DNA of 64,000 nucleotides from the NCBI RefSeq assembly GCF_007859815.1, contig NZ_SJPH01000001.1:919398-983397 (forward strand), given 5' to 3'. A program made the position numbers and the translations under genes. Shown in pieces: positions 52,701 to 64,000 of the stretch (positions are counted from its first letter, which is position 1; each line of letters opens with the position of its first letter). Source of the DNA: Botrimarina hoheduenensis. GTDB taxonomy: Bacteria; Planctomycetota; Planctomycetia; Pirellulales; Lacipirellulaceae. The notes beneath the pieces were generated by a model. That model did no database searches. It was not told where the DNA came from and saw only the letters and a program-made list of their open reading frames with translations.

Positions 52701-55700
52701 GCCGACCACGCCGAGCATCGGGTCGGCGCCCCACAGCACGTCGTCTTCCTCTTGGCCGAACAGCCGGTCGGAGCCCCCTTGGCCATAGATCGTATCGCGG
52801 CGTGTGCCGACGCTGATGACCGTTGGGTCGGTGACCAGGTTGTCGCCACGTACGATGTCGTCCCCCGCCTGAGCGAAGATGCGGTCGTCGCCGTCCGGCA
52901 GCGGGGTCGGTTCGTAGTTCGCGAACTCGACGCCGGCCACGGTCTGCCCGGGGCCAACCTGAACGGTCACGCGACGGTCGGCCGCGGTGAAGGACGTTTG
53001 ACCGACGTTCGCCAGCGCCGCCGACAGGTCTGCCTGGTCGACCACGCCGTTGCCGTTGAAGTCGCCCTGCGCCCAACCCGCCGCTAGCCCGCTCCCCAGC
53101 AGGTCCCACTCGGCGACCCTCGCCAGGTCCGCCAGGTCGTGGAGGCCGTCTTGGTTGGTGTCGCCCGGCTGGCTCAAGCCTGCGGCCGACGGCACGGTTT
53201 GGCGCCACCCGTCGACCAGCACCTCGCCCACCGTGTAAATGCCCGGAGCGACGTCGTCGAACCAGAACAGCCCGCGCTCGCTGATTGGATCGACCTCGCC
53301 GTCCTGGTTGACGTCCATGCTCATCGTGACGGTCGATGTCACCAGGGCGCCGCTCGCGTCGTACAACTCGATCACCCAGCCATCCAGGCCCACCTCGCCC
53401 GGGTCGCGCTTGCCGTCGGCGTTGGCGTCGTGCCACTTCTGGCCGTGAACCGACGCTACGCGAGTGGACTGGTTGCCGAAGTCGACCTCGAAGTACGACT
53501 CTTGCCGCCCGAGGGTGATCTCCCAGTTGGTTGTTCCCGGGGCGGGGGACAAGACCCCGCCCATGCCGAAGCCGCCGATGGAGGTTTGCGTCCAACCCGG
53601 CTGCTGCGTCTCGGAGACCGTGTACGTTGCCGACTCGAGGTCGGTGAACCAGTAGGCACCCGTGGCGTCGGTCGTGGTCGTCAGCACGTCGTTCAGATCG
53701 ATGAGGCCGTCGTGATTGAAATCCGCGCCGGTGAGCGTAATGGTCCAGCCGGCGAGACCCACCTCGGCGGCGCCGCGGAGGCCGTCGCCATCCGTGTCGT
53801 GGAACTTCGTGCCGTGGATCTCCCCGGTCGCTCCGAGCGGTGTCAGCCCGTAGCAATCCTGCGGGAACATCGCGTGGTCGGTCAACTCGGCGCCGGTCAG
53901 GGGGATGCTCCACACGGCGCCCTTGTCGATCGCACCCTCGAACTCTTGGCCACCCCACAAGAGCCGATCTGTCGCTTCGATACCGATGGGTGCACCGACC
54001 GCGACCGAGTCAACGAACGCACCATCGACATAGAGCGACAAGTCCACCCCGGAGCCGATGACCGCGACGTGGGACCATACCCCGGCCGGCATCGGGAACG
54101 CCGTGCTAGCCGCGATCACCGACCCGCCGGAGAGCGTCTGAAGCCTCACGAGCCCGTTGGCCCAGCGAACACGGAAATCGAATCCCGAAGCGAGTCCCTG
54201 GGTTTCGACAATCACGCCCCCGAGGCCTTGGCTCGGCTGCACTAACGCCTCGACGGTGAACTCGGAGAGGCTCAAGTCGCCGGTCATCGTGGTCGAGACC
54301 CAAGCTCCGGGCGAGACAACAACTGCGCTGCCGACTTGGCCGGATGTGTAGGTCACGTTCACCGGGCCGGCCGGTACGAGGTCGTCGCCCGCGGCGCCGA
54401 CGTTCTGCGTGAACCCGGCCGCCGTATCGATCAGGTCGTTCTCGAAGTTCCAAAACGCGACGAGCCCGGCCGTCGCGGCTGCGGCGGGTTCGGTCGCCGG
54501 GAGGGCCGCGTCGCCATTGTTCGCGAAATCGACCCCCACGACACCCTGTCCCGGGGCGACCGTCACGACATGGTAGCCAGGAACCGCCGGGTAGACCTGC
54601 TGGTAGCCTGCGGGGACCGACTCACGCACCTGCCACGTGCCCGCCGGCACGCTTTGGATCGTGTAGCCCCCGTCGGCGCCGGTCACGGCAAACGGCTCCA
54701 ACGCCGGGTTGTGCGAGCCATCGCTGTCCAGGTCGACGTAGATTGTCACCCCCTGCATCGGTGTCGCGAGGTCGTCCGGCAGGCGGTTGCCGTTCTCGTC
54801 GAAGACCTTGACCCCAGAGATGGACCCAGTCTGTTGCTCGTTCGGTGCGTTGCCGAAGTCGATTCCTTCACGGGTTTCACCGATGGCGAGGGAGAGTGCG
54901 TAGAAACCCGATTCGGGGAAGGTCGGGTGGAACCCATCGACCGGCGTCTCGCGAATCACCACTTCGCCGGCTGGCAGCCCGTCGAGCCAGTAGTGCCCGT
55001 CGGAGGTGACTTCAACGAACGACTTGCCGTAGTTGTTTCGCCACACCGCGTAGTCTTCGCCGTCGACGTCCCCGTCGCCATCGCCGTCGGCGCCCTTCGG
55101 CGTCGTGCCCGGGACGTAAACGGCCAGCGCGTCGCGCCACACGGTGTAGTCAGCGGCGTTGACGGACCCGTCGCCGTTGTAGTCGCCAAGCGGCGGTGTG
55201 GTGGTCGTTACCGAATGCGTCACCGACGTTGGTTCGCCCAGGTCGAATGCACCGTTGCTGTTGAGGTCGGCATAGATCACCACGCCGTTGAGCCCCTCTT
55301 CGCCGGGGTCGCGGACGCCGTTGCCGTTGGCGTCGAGCCACTTTTGCCCGTGAACCGAGGCCGCCGGGGCGTTGCCAAAGTCGATCCCCTCACGGACTTC
55401 GCCGATTGCAAGCGTGAGCGAGTAGGCCCCGCCAATGGGCGTCGTCGGTGTGAGGCCGGGGTACGGCGCCTCGCGCACCGTGACCGATCCCGCCGGAAGG
55501 TCCTGCAGCCAGTAGTGGCCGGTCGAAGCGACAACGGCCGCGGTTTGGCCGTAATTCTGTTGCCACACCGCGTAGTCGAGCGCATCGACAACGCCGTCTC
55601 CATTGCCGTCGGCTCTCAAGTCGCCCGGCACGCCGCCGTCGAGCGAGTCGCGCCACACGGTGTAGTCGGCGGCGTTGACGGACCCGTCGCCGTTGTAGTC

Positions 55701-58700
55701 GCCCGGTTGCGGGAGGGTCGACGCTACGGAGTGCGTCACCGACGTCGGCTCGCCTGGGTCGAGCTCCCCGTTGTTGTTGAGGTCGGCATAAATCAGCACG
55801 CCGTCGAGCCCCTCTTCGCTGGGGTCGCGGAATCCGTTGCCGTTGGCGTCGAGCCACTTTTGTCCGTGGACCGAGGCCGCCGGGGCGTTGCCGAAGTCGT
55901 AGCCCTCCACCACCTGGCCCGACGTGAGGTCAACCATCCAAATACCGCTTCCGGCGACGATCGGCGTTGGGAAGGTCGGCGTTAGACCATCGGTGACGAC
56001 CTCGCGGATCACCAGGGGCGAACTCCCCGGTGGCAGCCCATTAAGCACGTACTGCCCGGTCTCGTCGATCCCTTGGGTATTGGGGTCGTCGAGCTGAGTG
56101 ATCGTCTTCGGCTCGCCTCGGTCGAGGAGGCCGTTGTTGTTGAGATCGGCGTAGATAACGACCCCCGCCAGGCCCGGCTCGGGTCCCCCGGGGACATCGG
56201 CGTTGCGCTGTCCGTCGCCGTTGCGGTCGAGGAACTTGAGCCCCGTGACCGTTGCCGGGCGGTAGTTGCCGAAGTTTTCGGTCGTGACCCCACCCGCCAC
56301 GGCGGCGACCGTCACGGCGACCGTGTCGCCCGCGCGGAAGAGGTTCGGCGCCCCGCCGTTGACCGTGGCGCCGTTGATGACGATCGACCAATCGTTGAGG
56401 CGGCCGCAGATCCCTTCGATATTGTCGCGCACTTCGAGCGTCCACTGACCCGTCGCCGACTCGCCAATAAGCGACGCAAGCGATTCTGCGGGCAGGAAGG
56501 CCGAGACCGACGGGTTCGCAGAGATGTCGGCGATCGCGACCGTCGCGGCGTCGCTCAACGTGATCCCGGCGAAGTTCTGCACCGAGCCCCCGACGCCGTC
56601 GAGCAGAGTCACCCGGGCGCCCGACGGGGCGATCAGGTCGATCGCCAGGTCGCTGCGCAGGGCGTGGTCGATGTCGAACGTCACCGAAACGCTTGTTACG
56701 GCGCCCGGGACGGCGCTCTGGGCGTCGGAGCGGAGAGCCGTGTAGCCGTCGTCCGGCAGTACGACAAACGTGCCGGGCTCGGTGAGCCGCGGCGAGCTTT
56801 GCAACCACCCGGCGAGCGCCACCTCGCGCACCGCATAAACCCCCGAGGGGAGGCCGGTGAACTCGTAGAACCCGCGCTCGTTGGGGGTGAACCGTTCGTC
56901 GGCCTCGTCGATCGTGAACCCGTCGTCGAGGTTCGACAGCGGGTTGTCGTCGCCGTCGTTGTCGATCCCGTCCGAGCCGCTCCCGTCGAGGTCGATCGCA
57001 AAGGTGTGTGTGGAAGCGACAACGGCGCCGCTCTCGTCGAGTAGCTCGATCACCCAATTGTCGAGCCCCGGTTCGCCGGCGTCGAAGACGCCGTCCCCGT
57101 TGACGTCGTGCCACTTGCGGCCCTGGATCGTCGCGCCGTTAAAGCGGTTGCCAAAGTCGTACCCGGTCGCTTCGTCGCTGTCGGCGAGCGTCAGCGTCGC
57201 TCCGCCCGCGGTCTGCACCCAGTCCACCTGCGAGTCTTCCGAAAGGCCGTAGTCGCCCGGTTCGAGGCTGGAGAAGGCGTAGGCGCCGCCTGCGTCGGTA
57301 ACGGCCGAGTCGATCACTTCCCCGTCGGGATCGAGCAGGTTGATCGTCCACCCCGCCAGCACGGGCTCGCCGGCGTCGCGGACGCCGTCGCCGTTGAGGT
57401 CGTTGAACTTCTCGCCAGCGACACTGGCGTTGGTCGGTGGGAGCGTGACGATGACTTCGGTCGATTCGCACGATTCGAGGAAGAAACCGCCGAGGCTCTG
57501 CGTGGCGGGGACGCTGGCCAGGATGTGGGCGAGCCCAGCGTCGGCGGTGCCGCCGTAGATCTCGTCCGGGCCTCCGCCGGCGCAGATGAAGTCGTCTCCC
57601 GGGCCCCCCTCGATGTACTCGGAGTAGAGGGCCGAGACCTCCGCGACGCGGTGGCCGACGATCGCGTCGTCCCCCCAGCCGCCGAACAGCCTGTCGTCGC
57701 CGTCGTCGCCAACCAGGAAGTCGTTGTCCTCTTCGCCCCACAGCTCGTCGTCGCCGTCGGTCGCCGTGTAATCGGGGGTCTCGCGGGCGACAACGTCGGC
57801 GTACAAGTCGACATCCAGCAGCACCGCGGACACGGCGGCGGCGAGCGGCGCGCTTGAGGTCCCCAGCCCCCCGGCGAGCACGTCGTTGCCGCGTCCTCCA
57901 AACAAGAGGTCGTCGCCCAATCCGCCGATGACCACGTCGATCCCCGAGCCGCCGCGCAGCGTGTCGTCCCCATGGTCCCCCATCACCAGGTCGGCGCCCG
58001 TTCCTCCTTCGACAAGGTCGTCCCCCCCCTCGCCAAAGAGGAGGTCCCGGCCCGCGTCGCCGTACAGGAAATCCCCCAGCCCGCCGCCGTAGATCACGTC
58101 GTCGCCCGCGCCCCCGTGGACCTCGTCAACGCCTTGCAACGCGGCGGGAACGCCCGCTTCTTTCAGGTCGGCGTAGACGGTGTCGTCGCCCGAACCAGCG
58201 TAGACCAGGTCCCCCCCGTCGCCGGCGTAGACCAGGTCGTCGCCCGCGCCGGCGTCGATCGTGTCCGCCGCGCCAACGCCCCACAACGCCGTGTCGTTGT
58301 TCCCCGCTTCGAGGTCGCCGTAGATCACGTCGGCGCCGGCGCCGCCGAACAGGAAGTCGCCCGCACCACGCCCGAAGATCGTGTCGTCGCCCCCCCCGCC
58401 GTCGAGGAGGTCAACGTTCTTCGTGCCGTGCAACACGTCGTCGCCGGCGCCGCCGAACGCGACGACCGGCACGGTGACGTCGATCAACTCGAGGCGGTCG
58501 TTGCCGACCCCGCCATCGAAGTAGATGCGTTTCACGCCGCTGTAGCGGCTCTCGAGCCCGAGCGCGCGCACCACGTAGACGCCCGACATGCCGTTCGACA
58601 CCGACGGCGGGACGAGTTCCTCGACCTCGAAGGCCTCGCTCGTGTCGGAGGTGGCCCCCGGGCCGCGAAGGCCCGCGTAGGCGCCGGCGTGCAGCACCAG

Positions 58701-61700
58701 CGTGCCGGCCGTGTTGAAGTCGGCGAACGACGGGTCGAGCGACGCCGCGCCGGCGATCCCCGGGAGCGTCTCCCCCTCGCTGACGTGCCCGGTCTCGTAC
58801 TTCGGGCACTCGTGCATGAACGCGAAGAGCACCTCGTTGATGAACTCTTTGCTGCCGGTCGAACCGGTGATGGTGAACTCCCACACCGCACGGACGATCG
58901 CGCGCACCTCGCCGTGCAGGTCGAACAGGCACTCGATCCCATCGTTGCGGACGATCGCGGCGATCTCGTCGGCGTGCAGCTTGCCGTCGTTGTCGCTGTC
59001 TCGCCAGTTCGCGAAGATGTCGGCGCGGATCTCTCCCTCGACCCCCGCCTTGACGACCAACAGGTCCAGGAGCGCCGCAAGGGTCACCCCCACCCCCACG
59101 CCGAACTCGTCGATGTCGGCGCCGACGAAGACGTCCTCGCGGTCGCCAAAGTAGAACCCGTGGAAGAAGTTCCCCGTCTCCAGGCCGTGGCTGTCGTAGC
59201 CCACCGAGATGTCGGCAAAGATGTTGGCGTTCAACCCCACCCGCACATTGATCTTCGGCACGGGGATGACCGGGAACTCCGCCTCGAACGTGAACGGCAG
59301 GTCGAACCGCGGCAGTTTCCAGCTCACCACGTCGAACGGCTGGCCGAGGATCATATTGACGATGTTTGTCGGCTGTTCGATCAGGTGGATCTCTACACCA
59401 ATCTCGTGCAACCGATCGAGGAGGCCCGCCAGTTTGCCCTGCACATTCTGGACGCCGTTGACGATCCCCCCGGTCAGCGCCGCGAAGAACTGCTCTTCGG
59501 CGTCCTCCGGCGGCTCGATCGCCGACGCGTAGGCGAGCGAGAACCCGGGCGTCGGGACCTCGATCAGGTCGTCCAGAACAACGAACAGGTTGTCCGAGGG
59601 ATCGACGCTGGCGAGCGAGCCAACCACGTCGATGATCGTCGTGACGGTATCGACAAACTTCCGCGCCTTCGCCCCGGCCGTTGGGTTGTTGAGGAACGCG
59701 AGGTCGAGGAAATCGACCGGGCCGTTCCCCGCGGCGACCGACAACTGCGACACGCCCGGTACCTCGGTCGTCAGCAGCCTGACGACCGGCTTGATCGGCT
59801 CGATGTACTTATCGACGCTCCGCACGACCGACCCGAGGTGGTCGCTGAGGAAGTCGCCCAGGTTGATCCCCAGGTCGCGGAACTGGATCGTCAGGTCCGA
59901 CAGCGTGAACTTGTAGCTCCCCGTCGAGCTGTCGAGAGTGGCGGTCCACGGGCCGGGGCCTGAGCCGCTGTCCGTCCCGATGAACAGGTCTGTCTCGACG
60001 CTCGGCAGGTTGTCGTTGATCCCGAGGGCCAGCTTCAGGTTGACCTCGGCGGTCGCCACCATCGACGCGAGGAACACATCCGTCAGCGGGCGCGACATCA
60101 GCTCGGAGAGGTGGATCTTATCGTCCAGCGTGTCGTCGGTGACGTCGATGGTCAACGTCCCGTTGATGTAGGTGCCGGTGTTGCTCCCGCTGAGGATGTC
60201 GGTCGCCGACAGGCTGAGCCCGAACAGGCCGAGCTCGAGGCTCGTGGGCACGGGGGCGCCGGGCACGCTCGTATCGACCGACAGGCCGGCGTCGATCACG
60301 AGGGACAACTCGGGCGTCGTCGTGGTGAGGCCGTACGCCCCGGCCTGGTGGTCGAGGAAGTAGAACCCCTCGGTCCGCGAGACCCCGACCCCCAGCGCGA
60401 CCGCAAAGTCCCAGCCGAACTTCACTCCCCCCTCGCCCTGGAGCGGGAAGTTCTCGTTGAAGTTGAAGTCGAGCATGAACTCTTCGCGGCCGCCGAGGGC
60501 GACGTCGATGTCGAAGTGGTTCTCGTCGAGATCGACGTAAACATCCGCCAGGTCGATCGTCGCGTTGCCGCTGCGGTCGGCGAGCAGCCGCAGCCCGCCG
60601 GGGCCCAGCTTCTCGAAGATGAATTGCTGCACCGCCGCCTCGACGTCGTCGAGCGAACCCGCCGTGTTGCAGAGGAAATCGAGGAACGGGATCGTAAAGT
60701 TGTTGCGGATCTTGCCGACGAAGGTCTCGTCGATGTCCAGGCCGTCCCCCGCGAGGGGCAGGTTGGCGACCGACTCGGTCATCGCCTGCTCGATCTCGGC
60801 CAGCAGCCGGTCGATCCCCGCGACAATCGTCTTGAGGTCGAAGTCGAGCTGGAACAGTCTGCTGAGCCCGTCCGCGTCGAAGGTCACCTGAGGCTGGAGC
60901 AGGTGGTTGAGGCTCGCCGCGACGACCAACAGATTATCGACGTCGTTGCCGAAGAGTTCCGCGTCGAACGAAGCGAGCAACATCCCGCGGATGTCGGTGT
61001 CGACATCGGTCATCGCGCCGATGTCGCTGAACGCGACCGCCCCCAGGGCGTTGCCGAGCGGGGCGTTCGGGGTGAACTGCAGCGAGAAGCTCGCCGGGTG
61101 GTTCGCCGCACGCATCAGGTCAACGTTGCCGCTATCGACGCGCGTCCCCGGGGTGTTGGGCTGCGGCGTCTCGGGGGTGGGGGGGGCGTGGTCACCCTTC
61201 GTCTGGTACTCGATGACAATCTCGGTCGCCTCGGTCACGAGGTCGATCGACGAGTAGAGGATCTCGAGCACCGGCGGTCCGCCCGAGCTGAGTCGGTACT
61301 CGCCGTCAGAGAACGACAGCACGTCGGCGTCGCCGGTCGTCGAGTTCTTCACGACAACGATCATCGAGCGGCCGTCGTCGTCGTGCGCGGTCGAGCCGCG
61401 GTAGTAGACCGGCGTGCCGTCGAGCTGGATGTTGGCAGCGGGCGCCTCGACCTGTTGCACAGAGGCGAGGGCCGTGAACTCGGCCGAGACATCGACCAAC
61501 CCAAACGACCCGAAACCGGCCTCCCCCTCGGCGTGGGAATTGATCCCCAGGCCCAAATCAAGCGACGTCTTGATCAGGTCGTCCGTTGTTGAACTCGGCG
61601 GATCGACGATCAGGAAGAAGCGGTCGTCATCGACCGTTTGGCGGGGATCGATCGCCAGGCCAAACGCGATCACGCCCCCCGCGACGACCTCCAACTCCGC

Positions 61701-63998
61701 GTCTAGCGACAGCGTGATGGGGCCGACCTCGGCCGTGATCGGCGTCTGAGGGGCCAGCGTCCGTTTCACGAACTGCGGCGCCGCGAGCTCGACCCCTAGG
61801 ACGATCATCCGGTCTTCCCGGTCGAGTGCCGTGGTCGTGACCCCATCGAAGTCGGCGAACCCAAGCCGCACATCGACCGTCAACGGCGAACCGTCCGGGG
61901 TGTCGAAGGCGTCGTTGATCGCGTCCTCGAGGGCGTCGGCGAGGCGGTCCTCGATCGAGTTGAACGCGGGCACCTGCCGCGCCAAGTCCTTGAAGGCGAC
62001 GATCAGGTCGCCGTAGCCCGCCACGTCCGTGGGGACCTGCTGGTGGATCAGCTTGCCGAAGTGCGCGACGGCGCTCAACAACCGGGCCGGCAGGCGGTCG
62101 AAGAAGTCGACCGGCGCGTCCTGGTCGGGCGGCGCGGCGACACGGCGCAGCACGTCGAGCTGCTTGAGCAGCAATTCGCGCTCTTCGAGCGACATGCCGA
62201 GGTTGGCTACCGCCGTCTCGAGCGCCAGCCGCGCCTGCTCGACGTCCAACAAATCGTCGAGGCTCAATCCGCTCACCAACCGGTTGGTCGCTTCGAGCAG
62301 GCCGTCGGCGAACTCCAGCACGTCGTCGAGCGACCGGTTGATGATCGGCACATCCTCACCGAGGAAACCGAGGTCGGGGTTGTCGCGCAGCTCGTCGACA
62401 AACCGCCCCAGCAGCGCGACAAAGTCTTCGGCACCGAGGTCTTTGAACGAGTCCCACAGGGTCGCGAAGTTCGTGTCGGCCGTGAACTGGAACTGCCCCG
62501 ACGAGGTGTTGAAGGCGAATCCGAGCGTCACCGCGGGGCTGGATTCGCCGAGGAGCGTCTCGAGGTCGAGCAGATCGTCCCCGTCGAAGACGTTGACCCC
62601 GACCTCGATCGAGCCACTCCCTTGGGCGGCGAGCATCGTCGCGGAGACGATCCCGGGCAGGTCGTCGGGGGTGAACTCGCTGACGAAGATCTCGCCGCTC
62701 GAGTCGGGGTCGGTCAGGTGGACCCCCACCTCGACGGTGAACGTCAAAGGGTCGCTGTCGACGGTGTTCAGGTCGAGTGCGATCTCACCGAGCGCCGCGG
62801 TCACGTCGAACTCCGCCGCGACGGTCGCCGTGACCGTCAGGTGCTTGTGGTTCGGGGCCGCCTCGACAATGAACAGCCGGTCGGCGAGGCCCAGCCCGTG
62901 CAGCGGCGTCCCTTCGACGATATTGGCGGAGACATTTTCTTCCGCGCCGAGCACCCCCAGCCCGAGCCCGGCGGGGGAGCCTATCGTGCTCGTAGCGATG
63001 TAATCGAAAGGCGCCGACGCCTGTTGCTCTTCTCGGAGCGTGACCCGGCCGGCGGAAACGCCAAACAGCACGGCCCCGGTGGTCAAGTCGATCACATCGA
63101 GGCCGTTCGTGTCGCCGTTAATCACAACATCAACACGTGGGACGCTAGAGACCTCCGACGCGGCCTCGATCGCCGCCATCGCCTGGCCGAGCGTCTCAAC
63201 ACCGTCGAGGTTCACGTCAAACTTCGCGCCGTTCGACAAGACGACTGAAAGATCACGCCAATTACTTGCCGCAACGGGGACGAAGCCGAGCTGCGAGCCG
63301 CCGGTCATCGTCATGCCGAGGACCGTCGTGTCGATCGCCCTCAGCGTCAGCTTGCGTGTGACGAAACCGGACGACGCGACGGATTCGAACACCCCCGCTT
63401 CGAGGACCGTCGACAACACACGCCCGTCGCCGTCCATGGTCTGCGAGAAGAGCTTGTTCAGGTCTGCGGCCAACGACCCGACCGTGGTGTTGTCGTCCGT
63501 GTTGGGGGTCCGCTGGTCGATCGGCAGCGACAGCTCGCTGGTCAGTGGGCTTTTCGGGAGCGTCAAGGAGACGTTTTCCACGTCTCCCCCCGCGCGGGTG
63601 AACGCTAGCGAGAAGTTCGCGTCGCTTCCCACGACGCCCAGCGCCGGGGCCGCGTTCGCCGCGGTCATGCCGACGAGCAAGCCGACGCCGTCCCCCCCGT
63701 TGAGCGACGCCAGCGGGGTCGCCGGCGTGACCGTGAACCCCGCGCCGATGTCTCCCAGCTTGAACCCCACACGCATGTCGAGATTCACTTGCACGTCGAG
63801 CGACCCCTGCGCGAGCGCGGCGACCTCGAGTGTCCCCAGCAGCGACCCCAGGTTGAACCCGTCGAAGAAGTCGAGGTCGACCGCGGCGGAAAAAACGTGG
63901 TTCAGCGCGAAGTTAAACTCCAGCGTCTTGGTCGTGTCGTTCCAAACCGGGTCCGGGTCGAAAGCCGCCGGCAACGGCAGGTTGGACAACGCGTACAT
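49779..63998 (-). CDS. Giant RTX/SdrD-type surface protein, N-terminus outside window
   Basis: At least 4739 residues; the frame is open to the window edge, so the true start lies beyond. Order from the visible end: ~1850 residues of beta-rich repeats of unknown family; RTX block (58480-57540); eight SdrD_B-type domains (57430-53300) with an embedded proprotein-convertase P domain (56740-56340), LamG/concanavalin-like domain (54475-53850) and dockerin-type EF-hand pairs; then a second long RTX array (52900-50390) and a ~140-residue tail without a membrane anchor. RTX nonapeptides bind calcium on export and are typical of type I secreted proteins. SdrD_B and LamG domains suggest adhesion. No HlyB/HlyD-type exporter lies in the window. 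Confidence 0.88.
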   Translation of the reverse strand: MYALSNLPLPAAFDPDPVWNDTTKTLEFNFALNHVFSAAVDLDFFDGFNLGSLLGTLEVAALAQGSLDVQVNLDMRVGFKLGDIGAGFTVTPATPLASLNGGDGVGLLVGMTAANAAPALGVVGSDANFSLAFTRAGGDVENVSLTLPKSPLTSELSLPIDQRTPNTDDNTTVGSLAADLNKLFSQTMDGDGRVLSTVLEAGVFESVASSGFVTRKLTLRAIDTTVLGMTMTGGSQLGFVPVAASNWRDLSVVLSNGAKFDVNLDGVETLGQAMAAIEAASEVSSVPRVDVVINGDTNGLDVIDLTTGAVLFGVSAGRVTLREEQQASAPFDYIATSTIGSPAGLGLGVLGAEENVSANIVEGTPLHGLGLADRLFIVEAAPNHKHLTVTATVAAEFDVTAALGEIALDLNTVDSDPLTFTVEVGVHLTDPDSSGEIFVSEFTPDDLPGIVSATMLAAQGSGSIEVGVNVFDGDDLLDLETLLGESSPAVTLGFAFNTSSGQFQFTADTNFATLWDSFKDLGAEDFVALLGRFVDELRDNPDLGFLGEDVPIINRSLDDVLEFADGLLEATNRLVSGLSLDDLLDVEQARLALETAVANLGMSLEERELLLKQLDVLRRVAAPPDQDAPVDFFDRLPARLLSAVAHFGKLIHQQVPTDVAGYGDLIVAFKDLARQVPAFNSIEDRLADALEDAINDAFDTPDGSPLTVDVRLGFADFDGVTTTALDREDRMIVLGVELAAPQFVKRTLAPQTPITAEVGPITLSLDAELEVVAGGVIAFGLAIDPRQTVDDDRFFLIVDPPSSTTDDLIKTSLDLGLGINSHAEGEAGFGSFGLVDVSAEFTALASVQQVEAPAANIQLDGTPVYYRGSTAHDDDGRSMIVVVKNSTTGDADVLSFSDGEYRLSSGGPPVLEILYSSIDLVTEATEIVIEYQTKGDHAPPTPETPQPNTPGTRVDSGNVDLMRAANHPASFSLQFTPNAPLGNALGAVAFSDIGAMTDVDTDIRGMLLASFDAELFGNDVDNLLVVAASLNHLLQPQVTFDADGLSRLFQLDFDLKTIVAGIDRLLAEIEQAMTESVANLPLAGDGLDIDETFVGKIRNNFTIPFLDFLCNTAGSLDDVEAAVQQFIFEKLGPGGLRLLADRSGNATIDLADVYVDLDENHFDIDVALGGREEFMLDFNFNENFPLQGEGGVKFGWDFAVALGVGVSRTEGFYFLDHQAGAYGLTTTTPELSLVIDAGLSVDTSVPGAPVPTSLELGLFGLSLSATDILSGSNTGTYINGTLTIDVTDDTLDDKIHLSELMSRPLTDVFLASMVATAEVNLKLALGINDNLPSVETDLFIGTDSGSGPGPWTATLDSSTGSYKFTLSDLTIQFRDLGINLGDFLSDHLGSVVRSVDKYIEPIKPVVRLLTTEVPGVSQLSVAAGNGPVDFLDLAFLNNPTAGAKARKFVDTVTTIIDVVGSLASVDPSDNLFVVLDDLIEVPTPGFSLAYASAIEPPEDAEEQFFAALTGGIVNGVQNVQGKLAGLLDRLHEIGVEIHLIEQPTNIVNMILGQPFDVVSWKLPRFDLPFTFEAEFPVIPVPKINVRVGLNANIFADISVGYDSHGLETGNFFHGFYFGDREDVFVGADIDEFGVGVGVTLAALLDLLVVKAGVEGEIRADIFANWRDSDNDGKLHADEIAAIVRNDGIECLFDLHGEVRAIVRAVWEFTITGSTGSKEFINEVLFAFMHECPKYETGHVSEGETLPGIAGAASLDPSFADFNTAGTLVLHAGAYAGLRGPGATSDTSEAFEVEELVPPSVSNGMSGVYVVRALGLESRYSGVKRIYFDGGVGNDRLELIDVTVPVVAFGGAGDDVLHGTKNVDLLDGGGGDDTIFGRGAGDFLFGGAGADVIYGDLEAGNNDTALWGVGAADTIDAGAGDDLVYAGDGGDLVYAGSGDDTVYADLKEAGVPAALQGVDEVHGGAGDDVIYGGGLGDFLYGDAGRDLLFGEGGDDLVEGGTGADLVMGDHGDDTLRGGSGIDVVIGGLGDDLLFGGRGNDVLAGGLGTSSAPLAAAVSAVLLDVDLYADVVARETPDYTATDGDDELWGEEDNDFLVGDDGDDRLFGGWGDDAIVGHRVAEVSALYSEYIEGGPGDDFICAGGGPDEIYGGTADAGLAHILASVPATQSLGGFFLESCESTEVIVTLPPTNASVAGEKFNDLNGDGVRDAGEPVLAGWTINLLDPDGEVIDSAVTDAGGAYAFSSLEPGDYGLSEDSQVDWVQTAGGATLTLADSDEATGYDFGNRFNGATIQGRKWHDVNGDGVFDAGEPGLDNWVIELLDESGAVVASTHTFAIDLDGSGSDGIDNDGDDNPLSNLDDGFTIDEADERFTPNERGFYEFTGLPSGVYAVREVALAGWLQSSPRLTEPGTFVVLPDDGYTALRSDAQSAVPGAVTSVSVTFDIDHALRSDLAIDLIAPSGARVTLLDGVGGSVQNFAGITLSDAATVAIADISANPSVSAFLPAESLASLIGESATGQWTLEVRDNIEGICGRLNDWSIVINGATVNGGAPNLFRAGDTVAVTVAAVAGGVTTENFGNYRPATVTGLKFLDRNGDGQRNADVPGGPEPGLAGVVIYADLNNNGLLDRGEPKTITQLDDPNTQGIDETGQYVLNGLPPGSSPLVIREVVTDGLTPTFPTPIVAGSGIWMVDLTSGQVVEGYDFGNAPAASVHGQKWLDANGNGFRDPSEEGLDGVLIYADLNNNGELDPGEPTSVTHSVASTLPQPGDYNGDGSVNAADYTVWRDSLDGGVPGDLRADGNGDGVVDALDYAVWQQNYGQTAAVVASTGHYWLQDLPAGSVTVREAPYPGLTPTTPIGGAYSLTLAIGEVREGIDFGNAPAASVHGQKWLDANGNGVRDPGEEGLNGVVIYADLNSNGAFDLGEPTSVTHSVTTTTPPLGDYNGDGSVNAADYTVWRDALAVYVPGTTPKGADGDGDGDVDGEDYAVWRNNYGKSFVEVTSDGHYWLDGLPAGEVVIRETPVDGFHPTFPESGFYALSLAIGETREGIDFGNAPNEQQTGSISGVKVFDENGNRLPDDLATPMQGVTIYVDLDSDGSHNPALEPFAVTGADGGYTIQSVPAGTWQVRESVPAGYQQVYPAVPGYHVVTVAPGQGVVGVDFANNGDAALPATEPAAAATAGLVAFWNFENDLIDTAAGFTQNVGAAGDDLVPAGPVNVTYTSGQVGSAVVVSPGAWVSTTMTGDLSLSEFTVEALVQPSQGLGGVIVETQGLASGFDFRVRWANGLVRLQTLSGGSVIAASTAFPMPAGVWSHVAVIGSGVDLSLYVDGAFVDSVAVGAPIGIEATDRLLWGGQEFEGAIDKGAVWSIPLTGAELTDHAMFPQDCYGLTPLGATGEIHGTKFHDTDGDGLRGAAEVGLAGWTITLTGADFNHDGLIDLNDVLTTTTDATGAYWFTDLESATYTVSETQQPGWTQTSIGGFGMGGVLSPAPGTTNWEITLGRQESYFEVDFGNQSTRVASVHGQKWHDANADGKRDPGEVGLDGWVIELYDASGALVTSTVTMSMDVNQDGEVDPISERGLFWFDDVAPGIYTVGEVLVDGWRQTVPSAAGLSQPGDTNQDGLHDLADLARVAEWDLLGSGLAAGWAQGDFNGNGVVDQADLSAALANVGQTSFTAADRRVTVQVGPGQTVAGVEFANYEPTPLPDGDDRIFAQAGDDIVRGDNLVTDPTVISVGTRRDTIYGQGGSDRLFGQEEDDVLWGADPMLGVVGGGVDDDFIHGGEGTDEVRQTVNTNQVLTNTLLTGQGVDTLASIERGALTGGASNNTITAAAFSGPVTLVGLGGNDTLTGGVSGDLLVGGAGDDTLAGGDGDDTYLFGPVTTALPELDTINEGAGPLSGTDTLDFSTLDVGVTVDLSGALPANQIALHAGGGGRQVSVAVAGEEMNLENVVGTLHDDLLFGNAANNVLTALDGSDDVRGGAGNDILHVGPGVADLADGGADDDRIVFHDNWGDATIADSGGFDTVDFSAVTTSLDALVGSLVVTSGPNTVTHAGSDFELILGGQADDVFRFADGATLPPGGRIEAGPGIDLLGYSAYTTGVTVNLTTGAATGAPGGVAEFENVTGGQGGDSLTGDGGANVLDGGLGDDPLLDGRGGNDTLLGGDGDDGATGFLGGDGDDLLIGGHGDDLNLDGGNGDDTVVVRDGDGSDSVADTGPPLESDTLDLSQVTTNLVFNVATGALSVTFPSTGNVLTAANAFENVLSGSDDDLVNFVGVATLPAGATLDGGGGRNTLDYSAYTVGIQVNLSDDPLVTPAIGPHTATGASSIVRFRDVIGSNQADVIVGDQLGNNLSGLGGNDTLYGGRGADVLAGGNDSDDLYGGPGDDRYVLTPGFTGVTLTEFNGIVSAGQATAGGVDTIDISALTITLPIDISSDIEFENIIGSLTVRNVLTGNVKDNLLVGGAAGDKIFGGDGNDFLIGQGGNDWLEGGAGDDILHGGTGADGVGLDIGLQRLFLGGPGRDVLIGGDDADTINADDNEEDIVVSGVTAYDNVGVDSTHLSAWLEIRDVWASTTRDRAFRQALIAAGVGTGSIGGPFSLSPLTVVDDGDSDTLIYDSTTSGSPVDDLVFSDFGDTLTASLISGDSIADLAFAIAQDVHAEGSITPIIRSQLTAQSKKTSTSAFNRNLLLIQNDWSAMAILDASVDDPQSPTKRQRKTEESSADGAYSTLRGLTFDRALSDWGSET
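50390..52900 (-). repeat. RTX calcium-binding repeats, C-terminal array
   Basis: Many GGxGxDxLx nonapeptides, for example [40 protein letters not shown] and [14 protein letters not shown]. They alternate with ~60-residue spacers ending in 'xVDLSxxTTxLxxNVATG'-like strands. Confidence 0.85.
53000..53170 (-). other. Dockerin-like EF-hand pair, degenerate
   Basis: [20 protein letters not shown] and [20 protein letters not shown] within the giant protein, following the eighth SdrD-type domain. Confidence 0.6.
54860..55895 (-). repeat. 516-bp tandem module duplication
   Basis: Two adjacent modules of 172 codons each contain an SdrD-type domain start ([14 protein letters not shown]) and an embedded dockerin pair ([18 protein letters not shown]). 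Landmark sequences recur exactly 516 bp apart (55321 and 55837; 55177 and 55693). Later parts of the modules have diverged more. Confidence 0.85.
57540..58480 (-). repeat. RTX calcium-binding repeats, central array
   Basis: Dense nonapeptides: [60 protein letters not shown] and [11 protein letters not shown]. They are followed by a short second cluster ([20 protein letters not shown]). Confidence 0.85.
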
Positions 63999-64000
63999 CT

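Noticed and set aside
57972-59963. 663-codon open frame antisense to the giant protein, and similar frames at 50976-53087, 54336-55985 and 60111-61592
   Set aside because: The regularity comes from RTX/SdrD repeats read on the wrong strand (Val/Asp/Arg/Ala-rich); no domain is visible.

Overview
The DNA is GC-rich and bacterial. The large secreted proteins carry dockerin-type EF-hand pairs ([18 protein letters not shown]), PEP-CTERM-like sorting tails and SdrD-like/RTX arrays. Together with a sulfatase-era style of sugar hydrolases (GH2, DUF1080) and large Ser/Thr kinases with TPRs, this is the signature of a planctomycete, most likely Pirellulales/Lacipirellulaceae. The taxonomic call is inference from protein style; no rRNA or complete tRNA is present.

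Layout. (1) 1-4.5 kb is insertion-sequence debris: an IS3-type orfA/orfB end, two non-overlapping fragments of a SNF2-type helicase, a small hypothetical gene and the first of four related DDE transposase units. (2) 4.8-11.5 kb is a signalling module: an SPFH/band-7 protein with zinc ribbons, a zinc-ribbon double-FHA protein and, convergent to them, a zinc-ribbon Ser/Thr kinase. A second transposase unit follows. (3) 13.1-31.2 kb is the centrepiece, a long co-directional block: a DUF2325 protein, a YhaO/SbcD-like nuclease, a YhaN-like SMC ATPase, an SF1 helicase with a C-terminal endonuclease-like domain, a membrane-anchored coiled-coil protein, a membrane-anchored coiled-coil McrB-type AAA+, a DUF2357/McrC-like partner and an Hsp70-like protein. 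The last four overlap by exactly 4 nt at each junction. (4) 31.5-35.3 kb, opposite strand, is a 1284-residue membrane Ser/Thr kinase with TPR and PDZ domains and a HEPN-like N-terminus. A third transposase unit follows. (5) 37-46.4 kb holds a truncated RtcR/CARF-like sigma54 activator, an ArdC antirestriction protein, an HD hydrolase, a HEAT-repeat protein, a 55-residue SEC-C protein, and a DUF1080 plus GH2 pair, then a fourth transposase unit. (6) 46.4-64 kb holds a PEP-CTERM/dockerin exported protein and the C-terminal 4.7 thousand residues of a giant RTX/SdrD adhesin-like protein that runs off the window.

How the parts fit. The 4.8-35 kb stretch reads as a defence or conflict island. Phosphorylation signalling (kinase, FHA, SPFH scaffold, second kinase with a HEPN-like domain) flanks a nucleic-acid processing and AAA+ machine. 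The machine resembles the coiled-coil McrBC class of Type IV restriction systems (CoCoNuT-like), here next to a YhaO/YhaN nuclease-SMC pair. This functional reading is inference.

The island seems to have grown by serial insertion. Four copies of a 21-bp segment that matches the anticodon-loop-to-variable-loop part of a tRNA-Met(CAU) lie in the same orientation at 3910, 13074, 36992 and 46363. Each sits about 190-245 bp outside the right inverted repeat of a related DDE transposase, and at two or three of them the neighbouring gene is cut exactly at the repeat.
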